Assembly (NCBI GenBank): GCA_002914845.1
Contig: JXTC01000004.1
Location: 199,693-263,692 of the forward strand
Reading direction: 5' to 3'
From: Trema orientale
Taxonomy: Eukaryota; Streptophyta; Magnoliopsida; Rosales; Cannabaceae
DNA: 64,000 nucleotides
Shown here: in pieces, positions 12,016-22,698 of the stretch
Numbering within the stretch: the first letter of the stretch is position 1
Layout of the letters: every line of letters begins with the position of its first letter
Translations under genes and position numbers: made by a program
Notes under the pieces: generated by a model
Seen by the model: the letters and a program-made list of their open reading frames with translations, nothing else
What the model was told of the DNA's origin: nothing
Database searches by the model: none

Positions 12016-13284
12016 TCAATCATTTAATATTCACTTAGCTAATTGGGACATGCCATTCGTTACTATTATCATTCTTGTTGTTGGGTTAAAATGAATTGAA
12101 AATTGTATTACACTTTGGAGACATGAAGGTCTATTGCGACTTTATCCCTTCTATACTTCGTTTTACATTTCTGCCTTCAACGAAACAGGTCATGTTACTG
12201 TAATATTTGTATGTGCAATACTCTCTTCTTCAGGAAAGTCGAGTTTGAAAAAGTTTATCTTCTGAAAACAGGAATAAAGATGAATTACGTGCCTTGTGTT
12301 GTTCTTGAAACTAGAGGAAACAACAGAGATGTCAGACAACATGGTAAACTAAATGAAAAAATGGATTGTAATTGTAACGCTTGAATTTCAATTGGACTGT
12401 TTAAACAACGAACGCCTGAGATGAGACCTTTCTGTTTGGAGTATATTTTCATTGCTCCGATCCGTTTGGAGTACATTTGAAGCCTTATGAATCGTTTGGC
12501 ATCAAAAGCTCCTTCTTCCCCGTCCAAATGACTGAGATGGGCTACATCTTAATATGGTTGCTGTTTTGAAACGAGAAGCAACAGATGTTGCTCGAGTTTT
12601 CATGCGGTAGCACAAAGCAAAACCTTCTCTAAACAATTTCCTGGTTCTCAAGAGAAGATTGAGACTGTTTTATAGTCTGAGTCTTGTAGTGAAAAATATG
12701 AAACTATGTGCTTGCAATGGAATCATACACTGGCCATGAGTGGAGGAAACAAATTCACAATGAAAAATGGAATTGGCTGCATCTGATCTTTTCAGAGAAC
12801 AATGCCATTTGATTGGCTTACTGCTTGGGGTTTAGTCCCAAGCAGCAAGCATGTCTTGGAGTGGTTCAGGGGCGACTGTGGCTGTCGCAGTCCTTTTAGG
12901 ATGAGGATCAAGCTTGCGAACTTATCAGCCCTGCTGCTGCTGATGATGATGGTTGGCTTCTGGTGCATGAAGTTAGAGAGTACGAGTCATGAGAGACAGA
13001 ACGAGGATGCGTCTGATTGGTCTTCATCCGGAAGATCTCACTCGGTCTTTAAGTCTAGCACGCCGGTCTCTCTCTCTTCTCATGCAATGTTTCTGTTTAA
13101 CAATACCAGATCGAAATACAGCTTTGAAAAAGTTAATGGCCATGCTGGGGGCTTCACAACTCCATCTATATCTTTTGCATCCTCTATTGCCTGCTGAAAT
13201 ATCTGTGGCTTCTTGTTTTTACGAACTTTATTACAAGTTCATATTCAGTCGCAAGAACACGTTTTAATTGTTAAATATTATTAG

Positions 13285-13323
<39 letters not shown>

Positions 13324-13960
13324 AATTTCTGCCTCTCTTCAATTTCTGCCTGAATTTTGGAAGTTTCTTAGTTGTTTCCTTCATTGTTTTTCCTTCGTTT
13401 GCATACATAGTTATGTTGTTCAACAGCAGAAATCCAAAGTATGATCTTAGTCCAAAACCACAATAACTGTAGACTATAATCAGAAAGATGGCTACTAATT
13501 TCTTTCATTGTTGCTATCTGTTACCGTTACTATCTCACTACTCACTAAAACGAATGTGATAAAATGATAGTTTAATTACCATCGACTAGTATGTGTTCAT
13601 TACTCTCTTTTCACGCGAGTTACGAGCTTCTTCTAAGTTCTATCCATGCTCATCTGCTCTTGATCGCAATTCTTTAATACAAGGCATAACAACATCATCA
13701 ATCTATCACGGCAGTATAGAAAGGAATTCTATTCAAAGAACACAATACCACACCGTAAAATTGCATACTACAGCACAATCAGACAAAAACCACACCCAGT
13801 AAAAACAAAATGTCACACAACGATAACATATCGTTCCTAGTTCTTTCATTGACACCGATTAACGGAAAAAAACCCATGTTCTCACCCAAACAACAAAACA
13901 AAAGAATTATTTATTCACAGCATTGGGTGAGTGAGATATCGATGGATAGATGTGTCTGGC
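12016..13960. other. Region between the RRM gene and the minus-strand unknown gene
   Basis: No recognised gene. The plus strand has a 131-codon ORF (12802-13197) with a hydrophobic Leu/Met run (ALLLLMMMVGFW) from about residue 43. It has no family resemblance that I can name, and its flanks show no clear splice sites or promoter. It could be an extended 3'UTR, a long non-coding RNA or a chance ORF. A (ct)n microsatellite lies at about 13287-13321. Confidence 0.4.
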
Positions 13961-15184
13961 TCACAAGGCTTCTGCGACTGGATAGTGCATCTTTGTATGC
14001 GAATTCTTCAAAAAGGAAGTCCCACAATAGGGCTGCGAGTCTGGGCTACCCACGGTTAGATCATTGAATTCATCGTTAGGCTCAGTCAACCTTTCACGAG
14101 TATCTATTGATTTGTTATAACCACTGGAATTGCCAGAAGCTTTAGAGCGTTGCTTCTTGTCTTTGCCACCACCCCCTCGTGAAGAGTTTCCCTTTTGCCC
14201 CTTCTTCCCATTCTTCCAGTTCTTCTTGTTGTTCTTAGACTTGTACTGCTTCTTGCCTCCTGTAACAGTATGCGATAGAGATGTAGGGACTGGATCATAC
14301 ACATCAGGGGCCCAAGTCACATTTAGTTTCTTGAGTGGTACTCCATGCTTCTCACGGCTACCTTTCAGGGCAGATACAAGCTTCAAAGGGGTCTGTGAAA
14401 TGGCAAATAAAGAAAATTCTCTGTCAACAAAGGTACTAAGAAAGCTTTTCATATATGTGGCCTAGATTCTTAAATCATCTCAAGTATTTACCATTCACAA
14501 CACCAAAAATGTGGAAAATTAGCTGTTAACAAAGATACTAAGAAAGCTTTACATACATGTGGACAAGATTCCTAAATCATCTTATATTTACCATTCACAA
14601 CATCAAATGCTACGATTGATGTCTGGGGCATTTTTCTTTCTCTCATTTGGACAGCACGTACTTTAGAATAGTTAATGGAAACAAAGCACAAGCTTTCTTA
14701 AAATTACGACAATGCAAGGCAATAACAATGAAACCCAAATACGACCGAGAAATTCAGACACATTCTCACATGGGAATTTCACCAAAAATACACTTACAGG
14801 CAAAGATATTGAGCGGGTGTAGGCATTGCGTGAAGGGTCCTCAGGGAAGAGTCCTTTCAGTGCTGCTCCAGGCTCCTCATCCTCTTTATCCGCGTGGAAT
14901 GGGAAGGATGAACACTTGTTCAATGTCTTGTTAGAGCATTTTGGCTTGTCTACATGATGACTCTGACATTCATCTCTCTCTTTCAAGTTACTAACATCAT
15001 CCCAAACTCGTTGGACTTCTTTGACATGTAAAGTCCGGGCGAGAGTATCTTCAAGTTCATTCACCAAATGACTATCGAAACTATCAAGGCAGCGATGATT
15101 TTCTGTAATAGATGATTGCAGACATCCAAGGCTGCTTACATCTTGACACTCCTCCGACTTATCAGAGCAATAACTAATGTCCAT
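13961..15184 (-). CDS. Plant-specific protein of unknown function ([10 protein letters not shown] motif)
   Basis: Two exons on the minus strand (15184-14798, then 14392-13961), phase 0 junction, 272 aa. The first half is acidic and Cys/Ser-rich ([18 protein letters not shown]). The second half opens with a conserved-looking block, [17 protein letters not shown] then [18 protein letters not shown] strongly basic Lys/Asn/Gly stretch follows ([19 protein letters not shown]) and looks like a nuclear or RNA-binding low-complexity tail. I recognise the WAPDVYDP block as recurring in uncharacterised plant proteins, but I know of no function. The start codon lies just after a likely 5'UTR intron; the leader probably extends to about 15.5 kb. 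The 405-bp intron contains a short duplication of 'ctaagaaagctttacatacatgtgg'-type sequence. Confidence 0.8.
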
Positions 15185-17520
15185 CTACAGACACAGATTC
15201 TACCAAGTACAGAGACATTCAGACAAACATTTATTTAATAAAGCAAAGAAATTTATTCCAATAAAAAAAAAAAATACCCATATTGATTTAATGAAATGTA
15301 TAACAAACATACTTGAAGATGACCTCGAAGACCCAAAAAATTAGAGGACTTTGTATGCATAAAAATGACAAAGAGAAACAATAAAATAAAAAGTAGAACC
15401 TGAGAAATAGTATTGATGGAGACGATCCAAGGCAAGGCCAAGCTTTGTATGTACGTATAGGGGCTTTGATTATATATATATATAGGTCAATGATCCCAAC
15501 GGAGAGTCTTGAGGTAGTGAGCGAGTGAATGAGCTAAGAAATGAGAAAGGAAGAAACCCAGAAAAAGTAAAAGAAGAAAAGAAAAAAAGGGGGTTAAATG
15601 TTAACTAATGAGATTACCACGACGATCGCCTTTCTCGAGATGTTTGAGACGATGATGAGAGCAAGGGCCACCGTGAAAGGAAGTGACAGAAGGGAGCAGA
15701 GGACGTCGTTTAATGGGCACCGAAGGCATTATATGATATGCTCNTTTAGATTTAGATTGTCAAAACAATCGAATCGGAACCGGAGAAGATGATAAAAATC
15801 AATGACGGAGAATCATAATACAGAAAGATCAAAGCTTGATCAGAGTCGGAGAGACGGCGACTGATTTGACCAGAGAGATTGGAGAAGAAGATCAAGATGA
15901 AGACGAAGACGAAGACGAAGCTGAGGTGAAGAGAAGATAAATTGGATTTAGCATTTTTCTCATTCTATTTTTGATATTTGTATTCTTATATTTATTTAGT
16001 TTTGCCAGTATGTATATATTTGGGCCAATGGGCCAGTGATGGCCCATCCATTGATGGCGGTATTCGAGGCCTCATCACAGCCGTCCAGGTTTTCCATCCA
16101 CCTTCCTCGTTTAGCGTCTATATTCTAATTGCCTATTTCACTCACTGGGATTGTAATTTTGGGATTGGTTGCTCAAGCTTATTAGCAATTTGGGCCTCTC
16201 TTCTCTTCCACTGTGAAACTAAAAGAAGAAAAATTATGGTGTGTGTGAGACCTTTAATAAATCCTAACAAAACTAATAAATTATGAAAAAGGAAAGGAAA
16301 CTCATAAGATAATCTTCGCTCACGTCCAATTTAAGGCAAAATTATTAAGAAAAGGACATCAGTATGACTAATTTGGGCCAAAATGATATATATATATTTT
16401 TATAAATTTCTTTGAAAAGATATTTTTGAAAGTGTCAAGAATAAGTAGTGGGTCATGTCCTAAAGTCAAGAGTTTTTTGTTGTTTTTTCATGGTCAAGAA
16501 GCTCTTAGTTATAGGTTAAAATTTTTTAGGTACTCTTAAAATGTCATTTTCAAAAAATTCATAGAAAAGTCATTTTGGTCAAAACAAATTTTGTTGTTGT
16601 TTTATTATGGTTAAAATTAAATTTTTTTAGTACTCTTAAAGATGTCATTTTCGCTTTCAAAAAAAAAAAAAAAAAAAAAAGATCACATATCAAAAAAATT
16701 CACAAAAAAATCATTTTGGCCAAATTAGTTCTTTTTTTTCATTCTAAGAAGTTCTTGACTATAAAATAAAACTTTTTTTCACATTCTTAAAAATATCATT
16801 TTTAAAAAATTAACAATAAAAAAAAGGGGTCATTTTGGCACAAATTAAGTCCTACCCATGTCCTTTCCTCAAAATTATTTTCCACAAGGAACAAGTAGAA
16901 TAAGCAAATGCTCAAAAAAAACAAAAACATAAACAGAGGTACAAATATCTTCTAAAGTGGGCCCAACGTGGAGCTTATCCGAAACCCATTGCTTTTTCAA
17001 TCGTACTTTGCACATATTGGCTCAATCCTAAAGCTATACAAGCCTTACAACCAAATCCACTTTTCCACACAGCACTTGCTTAACCAGAATTTTCATTCCA
17101 ATCGGACGATCCAAATGTTTTAATTTCACAGTTCTCTGAGAGACAGGTTTTAAGCATTGACACTCAATTCAAACCCCCAAAGAAGCCTTTAATGTCTCTT
17201 TGGTAATGAATGCTACTACTCCGGACGACTCCATGCATTGACTATTGAGAGACCATTGCAGCTCTTTGTTTGTGATGATCCAAATGTAATTCGTTCTCTG
17301 TTTCATCATTTGCTTCATTATGATTTGCAAGCATGTCTTTTCCGGACAAAGCCAGAAGAAAATGAATGAAAAAAATCACACCGGGTAGCTCAATGATCAA
17401 CTTAATTGTCCTTTAATGTCATACTTTATTCTCATAAAAACTCCAAAATGACATCAATGATTATTTTATTTGTATAGATACACACAACAAAAGAATCTGA
17501 AAGATGCAGATAAATCAACC
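15185..17520. other. Leader/promoter of the unknown gene and intergenic DNA
   Basis: Roughly 15185-15600 should be the 5'UTR and promoter of the minus-strand gene. An isolated N sits at 15744. From 16430 to 16850 there are at least three diverged tandem copies of a unit with 'agttcttgactataaa', 'tactcttaaaaatgtcattttc' and 'tcattttggtcaaa', split by poly-A. No gene is visible. Confidence 0.55.
16430..16860. repeat. Diverged tandem repeats, unit about 130-180 bp
   Basis: The motif order 'caagaagctcttagttata', 'actcttaaaatgtcattttc' and 'tcattttggtcaaa' occurs about three times with drift. An A22-type homopolymer lies in the middle copy. It is non-coding and probably a decayed satellite or an intergenic duplication. 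Confidence 0.5.
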
Positions 17521-17630
17521 ACATAAGCTATCAGCCCAGAATATAAGTAACATAGAGAAGAATCTGAGTGATGTGTCACAAGAGCCCAGAACATAAGCTA
17601 TCAGCCCAGAATATAAGTAACATAGAGAAG
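17521..17630. repeat. 40-bp direct duplication, period 70
   Basis: 17521-17560 and 17591-17630 look identical (start 'acataagctatcagcccag', end 'catagagaag'). The second copy abuts the broken end of the VHA-F fragment, so the fragment's coding end runs straight into this repeat on the minus strand. Confidence 0.8.
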
Positions 17631-17633
17631 AAG

Positions 17634-18030
17634 TTACTTCACTCTAGATAGAACTGAATCATGAGCAGGGTCATATGGGTGATCCTTTGAAGGGATCTCC
17701 AGGATTGCTGGTACGGCTTTGTTGTAGCTGTCGACAAGGAACCTTGTCATGTTTGCAACCTGCTTTGGAAAATAGCAATTAACCATTCAGAACGGGTCAC
17801 TCTTAAGAGGCAACAAAATTTGAAGAAATATACACACACACGGCAAAGCATAGTACAACGGCTTCAAATTACTGTTACATTTGGTAACCAGAGAGAAGCA
17901 AAAATCACACAACAAAAAAGAAAATAACGAATGTGGCATGAACTTACGTATTGACTGATCAAAACAATAGCAATGTCCTCCTTGGCGGTGAACTCCTTGA
18001 ACGCAACTTCAATTGCTTTTAGTGTCGTTT
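17634..18030 (-). pseudogene. VHA-F: V-type proton ATPase subunit F, 5'-truncated fragment
   Basis: Two minus-strand exons (18030-17948, 17759-17634) with intact GT-AG sites encode about 68 residues. They clearly match the C-terminal half of V-ATPase subunit F: AFKEFTAKEDIAIVLISQY, then [14 protein letters not shown] and [18 protein letters not shown]. Subunit F links the V1 catalytic head to the central rotor of the vacuolar proton pump. The usual N-terminal exon, with the MIADEDT and VDLRRKTNYL segments, is not found in the next 6 kb upstream. A Copia LTR begins only 22 bp beyond the first exon. The reading frame stops right after SRVK, where plant subunits normally continue for about a dozen residues. 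One extra A in 'aagtaacttc' would explain the stop as a frameshift. Retained introns argue for a DNA-level duplicate, not a retrocopy. Expression is unlikely but not excluded. Confidence 0.85.
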
Positions 18031-18052
18031 CTGAGCAGATGCAAGTAAGTAT

Positions 18053-18232
18053 TGATAATAAAGATAAAAGCACACAGGACAAATGAAGAGAAGTACTGAA
18101 CTGATATATATTCATTAATCAAATAGCCTTTATATAGGCAATTACACCAACGGAAATACCACAAAAACTGCCACACAACGTGTAGAAACAAACTCTCCTA
18201 AAGAAAAGCATTATGCTTTTGACTAGGACCCA
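18053..18232 (-). repeat. Copia 3' LTR
   Basis: 180 bp, TG...CA, matching the copy at 22519-22698 base for base as far as I can read. As the element lies on the minus strand, this is its 3' LTR. The polyprotein stop codon (18198-18200) falls inside it. Confidence 0.95.
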
Positions 18233-21200
18233 TTTCTTTTGAAGAGCAAACTCCAAGCATTCTTCGAAGCTTTTCAAATGCAGCTTGCTTGAGTGGCTTA
18301 GTTAAAATGTCTGCCACTTGATTTTCACTTTTACAGAACACCAAATCAATTGTACCTTCATTGCAGAGATTACGTAAGAAATGGTATCTAACATCAATGT
18401 GTTTGCTCCTTCCATGAAGGACTGGATTCTTTGAAATCTTGATGGCTGAAATGTTATCACAGTAGATTGTTGTTGCTCCTTGCTGCTGATGCCGAAGTGT
18501 TTCAAGCAGCCTTCTCAACCATACAGCTTGACATGAAGATGCTGCTGCTGCAACAAATTCAGCTTCTGTAGAGGACAAAGTCACAATTTGTTGCTTCTTT
18601 GATGACCAGGACACGGCTCCAGAGCTCATCACAAAAACAAATCCTGATGTACTCTTTCTATCTTCAATATCTCCAGCATAGTCACTATCAGAAAAGCCAA
18701 ACATATTCTCCTCTGTTCCTGCTTTATACAGAATTCCAAAATCAGATGTACCTTTCAAATAACGAAAGATCCTTTTTGCAGCTAGCAGATGAACTTCAGT
18801 TGGATTCTCCATGTATCTGCTGATTAAATTAACAGCATGCATGATGTCTGGTCTTGTTGCTGTCAAATACATAAGACTCCCAATAATTTGCTTGTAAAGT
18901 GTAGCATCTACCCTTTTTCCTGCTCCACTCTTTGAGAGTTTCAGACCAACTTCACTCGGGGTGGTGACTGAATTACAATTCTTCATCTTAAACCTTTCCA
19001 AAATTTCTAGAGCATATTTCTTTTGGGAAATGAAAATACCAGCAGATGATTGCACTACCTCAATGCCAAGAAAATAATGCATTACTTCCAAATCTGTCAT
19101 ATCAAATTCTTTCATCATAGACTTCTTAAAATCAGCAAGCATGGCTTTATCATTACTAGTATAAATGAGATCATCAACATATAAACACACAATTAAAATC
19201 TTCTGATCAGCACCATATTTAGTGTAGAGTGTGTGTTCATATGGACATTTGATAAAACCTCCCTTAGTAAAATAAGCATCTATACGACTGTACCAAGCTC
19301 TTGGTGCTTGTTTCAGTCCATATAGTGCTTTCTTTAATCTGTATACCTGATTCTCATAGCCTTGCTTCACATATCCAGGGGGTTGATCAACATAGACTTC
19401 TTCCTCCAACTCTCCATGCAAGAATGCCGACTTTACATCTAGCTGATAAATAGACCATGAATTCTGGGCAGCCATGGATAATACCAAACGAATAGTGTCA
19501 AGCCTTGCAACTGGAGCAAACACCTCTTTGTAATCGACACCATGTTCTTGCTTATACCCTTTTGCAACGAGCCGTGCTTTGTATTTGTCAACTCCACCAT
19601 CCTTTTTCAGCTTTGTTTTATAAACCCATTTAACACCAATGGATTTATGCCCCTTTGGAAGTTCAACCAGCTCCCAACTATTGTTTTTCTCTATGGACCT
19701 GATCTCCTCATTCATGGCTTTTTGCCATTTTGAATCATTGACAGCTTCTTGGAAGGTAATGGGATCACAATCTGATAACAAAGCATAATGGGCAATTGTA
19801 TCATAGTTATCAGATTGAACACCACTAACCTCATAATCTTCCATCCATGTGGGCCTTTTTCGAACTCGACGAAGACGTGATTCATCTACTGCATCAGCTG
19901 CTGTTGGTGAAGTTTCTGATGTTGTTGAAGCTTCATTTGGTGAATTTTTGGGTATTGCAACCTCTGAAATTTGTTGTAGAGGCTGTTGCTTTTCTTCTTG
20001 AGTGTCACTGTCGAACATGATTTGGGCAGGCTGCTCCTCGTTCCAATCCCAAGTGCTCCCCTCATCAAAAATAACATCTCTACTTGTTACTATCTTCTTT
20101 GTGAGCGGATTAAATAATTTATATGCTTTAGAAGCTTCACTTATGCCAAGAAAGACACATTTTTCACCCTTATCATCAAGCTTCTTCCTTTTCTCATCTG
20201 GGACATGTGCATAAGCAATGCAACCAAAAATTTTGAAGTGATCTACAGCTGGTTTTCGCCCACTCCAAGCTTCCTCTGGTGTCATGTTTTGAACAGAAAA
20301 GGTAGGACTTCTGTTCAACACATGAATGCTCCAATTCACTGCCTCTGGCCAAAATCTCTTCGGAATTCTTCCCCTTGCTAGCAAGCTTCTCACCATATTG
20401 AGGATGGTTCTATTTTTCCTTTCCGATACACCATTTTGTTGTGGTGTATAAGCAGCTGTTAGTTCTCTTCGTATGCCTTGATCATCACAAAAATATTCAA
20501 ATTCTTTTGAGCAATATTCTCCACCACGATCAGTACGCAAAGTTTTGATAGCTTTCCCTGTTTCATTCTCAACACGTGCCTTGAAGCTTTTAAATGTACT
20601 AAAAGCTTCTGATTTTTCTTGTAAAAAGAAAACCCAAGTTTTTCGACTATAATCATCAATGAAGGTAATTAAGTATCTTTTACCCCCATTAGAAGTTGGA
20701 TTGATCGGACCACAAATGTCTGAATGAACCAGCTCCAAGACATCTTTTGCTCTCCACGACTTTCTTTGAGGGAATTGAGAACGATGTTGTTTGCCAACAA
20801 CACATTCTTCACAGACTTGAGATGGAATGGCAATTTGAGGAAGGCCAATTACCATATTTTTCTGTTGGAGAGTTTTTAATCCACCGAAATTCAAATGGCC
20901 ATAGCGAAAATGCCAAAGCCATGAAAGATTACTCACTTTGGCCATATGACAAGTCTGGACAGTTTTAATTTGCAGCGGAAACAATCTGTTTGGTGCCATC
21001 TTAGCGTGAGCAATAAGACCCCTTTTGGAATCATATATTTCACAAATACCATTCTTGATGGTAGCTACATATCCCTTTTCCTGTAGCTGTCCAAGACTTA
21101 GCAAATTGCTTTTAAGATCAGGAACATAAAAAACATTTGACATTATTTCAATACTATCATTGTTAGTTCTGATTTGAACATCTCCTTTTCCCATAACATT

Positions 21201-22307
21201 TATTTTGGAATTATCACCAAAACTTACAGTAGTACGATAATCTTCATTTAAATGGGAAAAGAATGACTTACTTCCACACATATGATTACTGCAGCCTGTG
21301 TCTAAATACCATATGTCTGCTTCAAGCTTATTCTTATTGTCATGAACCGTCATCAACAAAGTTTCTTCTTCCTTCTTCTCTGCAAAATTTGCCCCTTCTT
21401 TGTCTTGAGGCAGCCTAGTATAACATTCAGAGCGATAGTGCCCAAATTTGTGACACCTGTGACACTCTACCTTAGATCTGTCAAATTGTTGATAACGTCC
21501 TCTCCCTCTGCCTTGAGGAAAAGATGGATCATTATCAGTCTTGAAATTTTGAAATTGTCTTCCTCCATTGCCTCGTCCACCTCCATCTCTGCTACCTCGA
21601 CCTCTTCTTCCTCTACCTCTACCTCGATCAGCTGATCTATTTTGTGTCCATGCATTGTTGTTGGTTGAAGTCTTTAGAGCTTGCTCCTCCTTGTCTTCCT
21701 GAATGATTTTCTGCTCATGAACCAACAAAGATCCTTGTAACTCGTCAAGTGAAAGTTCATCAAGGTCCTTTGATTCCTCAATAGAACAAACAATATAATT
21801 AAATTTCGGCGTCATTGACCGAAGAATTTTTTCAATAACGGTCACGTCCTCCATCTTCTCGCCATGAATCCGCATTTTGTTGATGATTGCCATTGTTCTT
21901 GAGAAGAAATCAGAAACTGACTCTCCTGGCTTCATCCGAAAGGTCTCGAACTCAGTCCGAAGTGCTTGAAGCTGCTGCCTCTTTGTCCTCGTTGATCCCT
22001 GGTACTTTTTCTTCATAGAATCCCATATTAGCTTGGAAGTGTCTTTGCAAAGTATTGTTTCCAAGACTGATCGATCAATGGCCTGGAAGAGAAAATTTTT
22101 TGCCTTGAGATCCTTCAACCGCTGCCCTTCTAGCGTCGTTCTTTGTGTATCCGTCATTGGCGTGCCAGCTGCTGGTTCCGCTATCCCTTCAGAGACTACT
22201 TGCCAGTATTCTTTAGACCGTAAGAAATTTTCCATCAACATGCTCCAATGGTTATAGTGACCATCAAAGCGTGGAATTGCAGGTTGAACAAAATTTTCAG
22301 AGGCCAT
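18198..22307 (-). CDS. Copia gag-pol polyprotein, intact
   Basis: One ORF of 1369 aa without stops or frameshifts. The order is: gag (UBN2-type, about 1-210), an Arg/Gly-rich linker (230-275), and the zinc knuckle [14 protein letters not shown] (about 282-295). Next come the aspartic protease (DTGCSNHM, about 336) and the integrase zinc domain (two His near 466-470, CEEC near 499). The integrase core follows, with D in HSDICGP (about 530), D in TDRGGEY (about 592) and E in NGVSERKN (about 629). The reverse transcriptase has [11 protein letters not shown] and the catalytic [11 protein letters not shown] (about 1076), and RNase H has SDSDYAGD (about 1225). The integrase-before-RT order defines Ty1/Copia. 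All catalytic residues that I can check are present, so the protein could be functional. The stop codon lies 35 nt inside the 3' LTR. The leader between 5' LTR and ATG contains a long poly-T/poly-A run (22435-22465). Confidence 0.97.
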   Translation of the reverse strand: MASENFVQPAIPRFDGHYNHWSMLMENFLRSKEYWQVVSEGIAEPAAGTPMTDTQRTTLEGQRLKDLKAKNFLFQAIDRSVLETILCKDTSKLIWDSMKKKYQGSTRTKRQQLQALRTEFETFRMKPGESVSDFFSRTMAIINKMRIHGEKMEDVTVIEKILRSMTPKFNYIVCSIEESKDLDELSLDELQGSLLVHEQKIIQEDKEEQALKTSTNNNAWTQNRSADRGRGRGRRGRGSRDGGGRGNGGRQFQNFKTDNDPSFPQGRGRGRYQQFDRSKVECHRCHKFGHYRSECYTRLPQDKEGANFAEKKEEETLLMTVHDNKNKLEADIWYLDTGCSNHMCGSKSFFSHLNEDYRTTVSFGDNSKINVMGKGDVQIRTNNDSIEIMSNVFYVPDLKSNLLSLGQLQEKGYVATIKNGICEIYDSKRGLIAHAKMAPNRLFPLQIKTVQTCHMAKVSNLSWLWHFRYGHLNFGGLKTLQQKNMVIGLPQIAIPSQVCEECVVGKQHRSQFPQRKSWRAKDVLELVHSDICGPINPTSNGGKRYLITFIDDYSRKTWVFFLQEKSEAFSTFKSFKARVENETGKAIKTLRTDRGGEYCSKEFEYFCDDQGIRRELTAAYTPQQNGVSERKNRTILNMVRSLLARGRIPKRFWPEAVNWSIHVLNRSPTFSVQNMTPEEAWSGRKPAVDHFKIFGCIAYAHVPDEKRKKLDDKGEKCVFLGISEASKAYKLFNPLTKKIVTSRDVIFDEGSTWDWNEEQPAQIMFDSDTQEEKQQPLQQISEVAIPKNSPNEASTTSETSPTAADAVDESRLRRVRKRPTWMEDYEVSGVQSDNYDTIAHYALLSDCDPITFQEAVNDSKWQKAMNEEIRSIEKNNSWELVELPKGHKSIGVKWVYKTKLKKDGGVDKYKARLVAKGYKQEHGVDYKEVFAPVARLDTIRLVLSMAAQNSWSIYQLDVKSAFLHGELEEEVYVDQPPGYVKQGYENQVYRLKKALYGLKQAPRAWYSRIDAYFTKGGFIKCPYEHTLYTKYGADQKILIVCLYVDDLIYTSNDKAMLADFKKSMMKEFDMTDLEVMHYFLGIEVVQSSAGIFISQKKYALEILERFKMKNCNSVTTPSEVGLKLSKSGAGKRVDATLYKQIIGSLMYLTATRPDIMHAVNLISRYMENPTEVHLLAAKRIFRYLKGTSDFGILYKAGTEENMFGFSDSDYAGDIEDRKSTSGFVFVMSSGAVSWSSKKQQIVTLSSTEAEFVAAAASSCQAVWLRRLLETLRHQQQGATTIYCDNISAIKISKNPVLHGRSKHIDVRYHFLRNLCNEGTIDLVFCKSENQVADILTKPLKQAAFEKLRRMLGVCSSKEMGPSQKHNAFL
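18233..18241 (-). other. Polypurine tract of the Copia element
   Basis: The minus strand reads CAAAAGAAA immediately before the 3' LTR. It is short but correctly placed to prime plus-strand synthesis. It lies within the coding region, encoding part of the CSSKEMG tail. Confidence 0.6.
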
Positions 22308-22431
22308 GGTTTTTCACTGCTGCTGCAAGAAAATAAACAAAGCTGCTGCGTTATAACTCTTTATCTCACGGGTTCTCTCTCTTCTGGCTCTCTCAACCTG
22401 ATCTCTATTCTCACCTTTGGCAGTGTCTCTC

Positions 22432-22465
<34 letters not shown>

Positions 22466-22499
22466 CTTCTGTTCAAACTATTTTAACTCACCAATCTTT

Positions 22500-22517
22500 A
22501 ACCTGGCTCGGATACCA
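22500..22517 (-). other. Primer-binding site, initiator tRNA-Met type
   Basis: One base inside the 5' LTR, the minus strand reads TGGTATCCGAGCCAGGTT. This pairs with the 3' end of plant initiator tRNA-Met at 17 of 18 positions (C for the usual A at position 8). This is the standard Copia primer. Confidence 0.9.
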
Positions 22518-22518
22518 C

Positions 22519-22698
22519 TGATAATAAAGATAAAAGCACACAGGACAAATGAAGAGAAGTACTGAACTGATATATATTCATTAATCAAATAGCCTTTATA
22601 TAGGCAATTACACCAACGGAAATACCACAAAAACTGCCACACAACGTGTAGAAACAAACTCTCCTAAAGAAAAGCATTATGCTTTTGACTAGGACCCA
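22519..22698 (-). repeat. Copia 5' LTR
   Basis: 180 bp, TG...CA, the upstream LTR in the element's orientation. It should carry the element's promoter. It contains 'tttatatagg' on the plus strand ('cctatataaagg' on the minus strand), a good TATA candidate. At 180 bp it is short for a plant Copia LTR. Confidence 0.95.

Larger units (their letters stand above)
18053..22698 (-). mobile_element. Complete Ty1/Copia LTR retrotransposon
   Basis: A 4646-bp element in minus orientation. It has two 180-bp LTRs (18053-18232 and 22519-22698) with TG...CA ends, a primer-binding site, a single uninterrupted gag-pol ORF and a short purine tract. By eye the LTRs are identical, which points to very recent insertion or gene conversion. 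The expected 5-bp target-site duplication is absent: agtat lies before 18053 and ttact follows 22698. The element sits in the intron-side flank of the VHA-F fragment. Confidence 0.95.

Noticed and set aside
14130-14465. Plus-strand 111-codon ORF opposite the unknown minus-strand gene
   Set aside because: Low-complexity Pro/Phe run that is the antisense of the Lys/Gly-rich exon.
17948-18030. Functional V-ATPase F gene interrupted by an intronic transposon
   Set aside because: The N-terminal exon is not found beyond the element, and the C-terminus is cut by a stop, so a pseudogene fits better.
20747-20968. Plus-strand ORFs inside the Copia element
   Set aside because: Antisense shadows of the gag-pol frame.
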